DNA of 60,000 nt from Hydractinia symbiolongicarpus (Eukaryota > Cnidaria > Hydrozoa > Anthoathecata > Hydractiniidae): NCBI RefSeq assembly GCF_029227915.1, contig NC_079875.1, positions 32,247,501 to 32,307,500 on the forward strand, given 5' to 3'. The position numbers and the translations under genes were made by a program. Positions 57,901 to 60,000 of the stretch are shown here, piece by piece. Each line of letters starts with the position of its first letter. Within the stretch, counting starts at the first letter, position 1. The notes under the pieces are model-generated. The model ran no database searches. It was not told the origin of the DNA and worked only from the letters and a program-made list of their open reading frames with translations.

Positions 57901-58605
57901 ATTTCACGTGAGGATCTTTCTTTCTTCTCTGTTCATTTAAATATTTACTTTTGCAGGATTGTGGGTATTTTGGGGAGGTGTTTGGATTTAATCACTCCAA
58001 ATAAAGTAGGGTTGGTTAGGCATAAATTTTGTTGAAATGTTATTTTTATTTTGTAACTGTATAAACTGAATTACTTCCGTCGCCCTTAATAACATCATGA
58101 CATTAATAAAATAGCAGCAGCAATTTTTGGCTCATGGCTGCAGTTTTTCTCTGACGTCATCGGGACCTTGAAATTTGAAAAATCTTCTTAAAATTCAATG
58201 ACTTTAGTTCTAGAACAAATTTTGACATTCAGCTTAAATTTTTGGACAGCTAAATAAAATCTATTTAACATATGTTCCGGTTTTTACAAATTTCCCGAAA
58301 ATCTTAACATTGGATTAATCACGTCTAGTCGTATCGTCCAACATCATAATGCTAATATGGCGTAGTGTAGTTTTATTTATTTGAATCTTTATTTAAGGTT
58401 TGTTGTTGAAATTAAAATTTGAGAGTAACTATTTCTTATTATTTTTATAGCTGGAATAACAAAGATTTTGAACACCCTTTTAAACTTAGCTGATAAGGGA
58501 AAGAACATTATGGCAGAGTTCTTCACATTGGGATATACGATTGATATTCAAACTTCTAAACAAATATCAATAAAAAGAAACCCAACCGACAAAGATGACC
58601 GATAG
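54970..58605 (+). CDS. SF1 helicase-like NTPase with FN3 domain
   Basis: The large exon 55078-57463 has a P-loop GPYGSGKS (about 55995), a Walker B WLIGDEVDGEMF (about 56270) and late motifs NGCRGAEFSECICVIDV and EAMSRATSSLIIV (about 57061-57175). These resemble superfamily-1 (UvrD-like) motifs V and VI. A GTAAGT donor at 57464 overlaps an apparent stop. Splicing to 57533-57754 restores frame and gives one fibronectin type III domain (CTLKWTSEGADNFIVRRKNN; GLMLGEAYTFSVKACNRAGE). Exons 57861-57907 and 58451-58605 (stop, ...NPTDKDDR) follow, all GT-AG and in phase. Exon 54970-55018 joins the upstream exon in phase 1 but not the large exon, so one junction is unresolved. The function is unknown. 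A nucleic-acid-stimulated ATPase or immune-type sensor are possibilities only. Confidence 0.75.
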
Positions 58606-60000
58606 TGGATTTATTAAAACGCACAAATTAACGAAATAGCATCAAATTTTTGTTTTTTTGACAATAATAAAGTGATTTTAATTATTACATGATGTTAGTT
58701 TATTATCAATTAATTATCAATTCTAAAAATGTCGATTCACATTTAGCCGAGACAAGACATTGATGGAATCTATCTAGTAAACATATCAAAGGAGTCATGC
58801 AAATTCTTATCTGTTTTAAGCACAATTTTGTAATGTTAGTTTTATCGTAGTTGTAAATTTATAAATTTTGGTTTTTGAGAAAGAAAAAAAATGTTAAAAA
58901 CGCTATTTTTTCTTCGTCTACATCAACATCATGGTAGTTTTTTTATAATTAAAAGTTTTTTTATATGTATTAATTAGACACTTACATGCCGAGTGTTTAG
59001 GTCCCTCCTCTCAAAGTCTTTAATATAAGAACTAAGAACTTAAAATTCATAACACAACTTTATTTCGTTAAGTAAAATCATTCTGTAAATTATCCGGGAA
59101 CTTTGTTCGCCATGCTGATTTAATGAACGCAATGAATGTGCCCTTAAATATACGGGTATCAATTAACGCGGACAGCAAAATAATGTTTTAAAAAGTGTGT
59201 AATAATTAAGCCAATTATAATCAATTAGACTAATTTTTTAGCACGTGGACACCTGAAATATTAAATAATATAGTATCATGGTAAGGTACAAGGGTGCAGA
59301 AGTTCTGAGTGACACGGTCAAAGAATGAAGGCTAGACCTGGGTACCACTATCTTCATGTTCAAAGATGATCTCTGACGGGACAATTATCATAAAAGTAGA
59401 GGGGCCCTTGGAACGTGGTTGGTTGGTTATGAAATTGATCTCTTAAAAAATAAACTGGATAATCAAGTCAAATAAACGTCTAGTGTTTTTATGAGGTGGG
59501 AAAAAGTTATATGAGGTAGTTTTCTTGTCGTTCTTGTCCGTTTACGAAGCAGTGAATTGGTTTGGCCGTTTTTTCCGTGTTGTTGGTGTTTGACAAAAAA
59601 AACGCAATTTATCGTCTACTAGAGTTTTGTTTTTCAGGAGCTCCCGCGTTTTTGTGATTAAGCTGTCATGTCGCCAGAACAAGATTGCAGCCTTGTCCGA
59701 CACGAGGAAACGGCAATCTTGGTTTGGTTGGAGCAGGTTGAATTTAACATAATTAGAAAAGAATCTGTGAGTTTTAGTTTAGTAGTATGCCATATTTAGA
59801 ACTAAAATATGGAAAAAGTTGTACAACATAGAAAAAACTACTTCTGCCAGCCATATAGCTAAACCTTCGGGTGTTTTATAAATCTTCAGATTTTAGTTGC
59901 ATAGCTAGCTAAAAGTTTGACGCCAAAACCAGCTTACCAGCTCTAGTCTAGTCTAGCTAGCTAAATACTATCTACTTTCGGGTCAAGCAATTCCTGGAAT
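58606..60000. other. Downstream non-coding stretch
   Basis: 3' flank of the helicase-FN3 gene. AATAAA-like signals occur near 58660-58670. No further exon, repeat array or RNA gene was recognised. A TAGC-type short repeat is near 59945. Confidence 0.45.

Overview
The window is TE-rich, AT-rich animal nuclear DNA. Genes have GT-AG introns, mostly short, and the transposon families (Helitron, KDZ, hAT, Copia, an F-box-carrying Gypsy, a Mutator-type remnant, a Crypton-like recombinase remnant) suit an early-branching metazoan. A cnidarian, perhaps a hydrozoan, is my best guess, with a sponge as the alternative. No rRNA, tRNA or CRISPR was recognised.

Layout. 1-6 kb: a decayed minus-strand Helitron whose 5' end lies near 5812. 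8.8-14.2 kb: scattered exon-like blocks (9058-9167 minus; 11433-12125 and 13484-14104 plus) around a broken tyrosine-recombinase-like remnant. 14.6-17.2 kb: a Mutator-type remnant and a zinc-finger remnant. 19.9-20.3 kb: a 20-bp satellite with 21 copies. 21.6-23.3 kb: a Gypsy integrase tail with an F-box-like module. 23.3-33.0 kb: a nested stack. A hAT transposase frame is split after an alanine codon by an 8.1-kb interval (23832-31974) with CAGGGGCGGAT termini, and that interval holds a damaged Copia element (26246-31235) and a 60-bp-arm palindrome. 33.0-40.2 kb: direct repeats broken by a second Helitron that has lost its HUH nuclease core and helicase motif III. 40.4-42.3 kb: a spliced KDZ transposase remnant, then a 67-bp minisatellite.

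Three regions look like expressed genes. (1) 43576-45854 (minus) resolves into ten exons whose phases all close to give a 296-aa protein. Six consecutive exons of 33, 54, 45, 54, 30 and 66 nt are symmetric phase 1-1 micro-exons. (2) 48699-51559 is a 2.86-kb terminal-inverted-repeat element flanked by a 12-bp duplication. It encodes, across introns, an OTU-type cysteine protease joined to a SWIM-like zinc finger, and no transposase core is visible. (3) 52-58.6 kb (plus) is a multi-exon gene with a superfamily-1 helicase-like NTPase exon spliced in frame to a fibronectin type III exon.

The strongest candidates for something undescribed are the OTU-SWIM transposon, the micro-exon gene and the helicase-FN3 fusion. 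The phase-1 micro-exon style recurs in the OTU element and in the 11.4-14.1 kb blocks. Exon calls come from reading splice consensus and frame only. No alignment or expression data were available.
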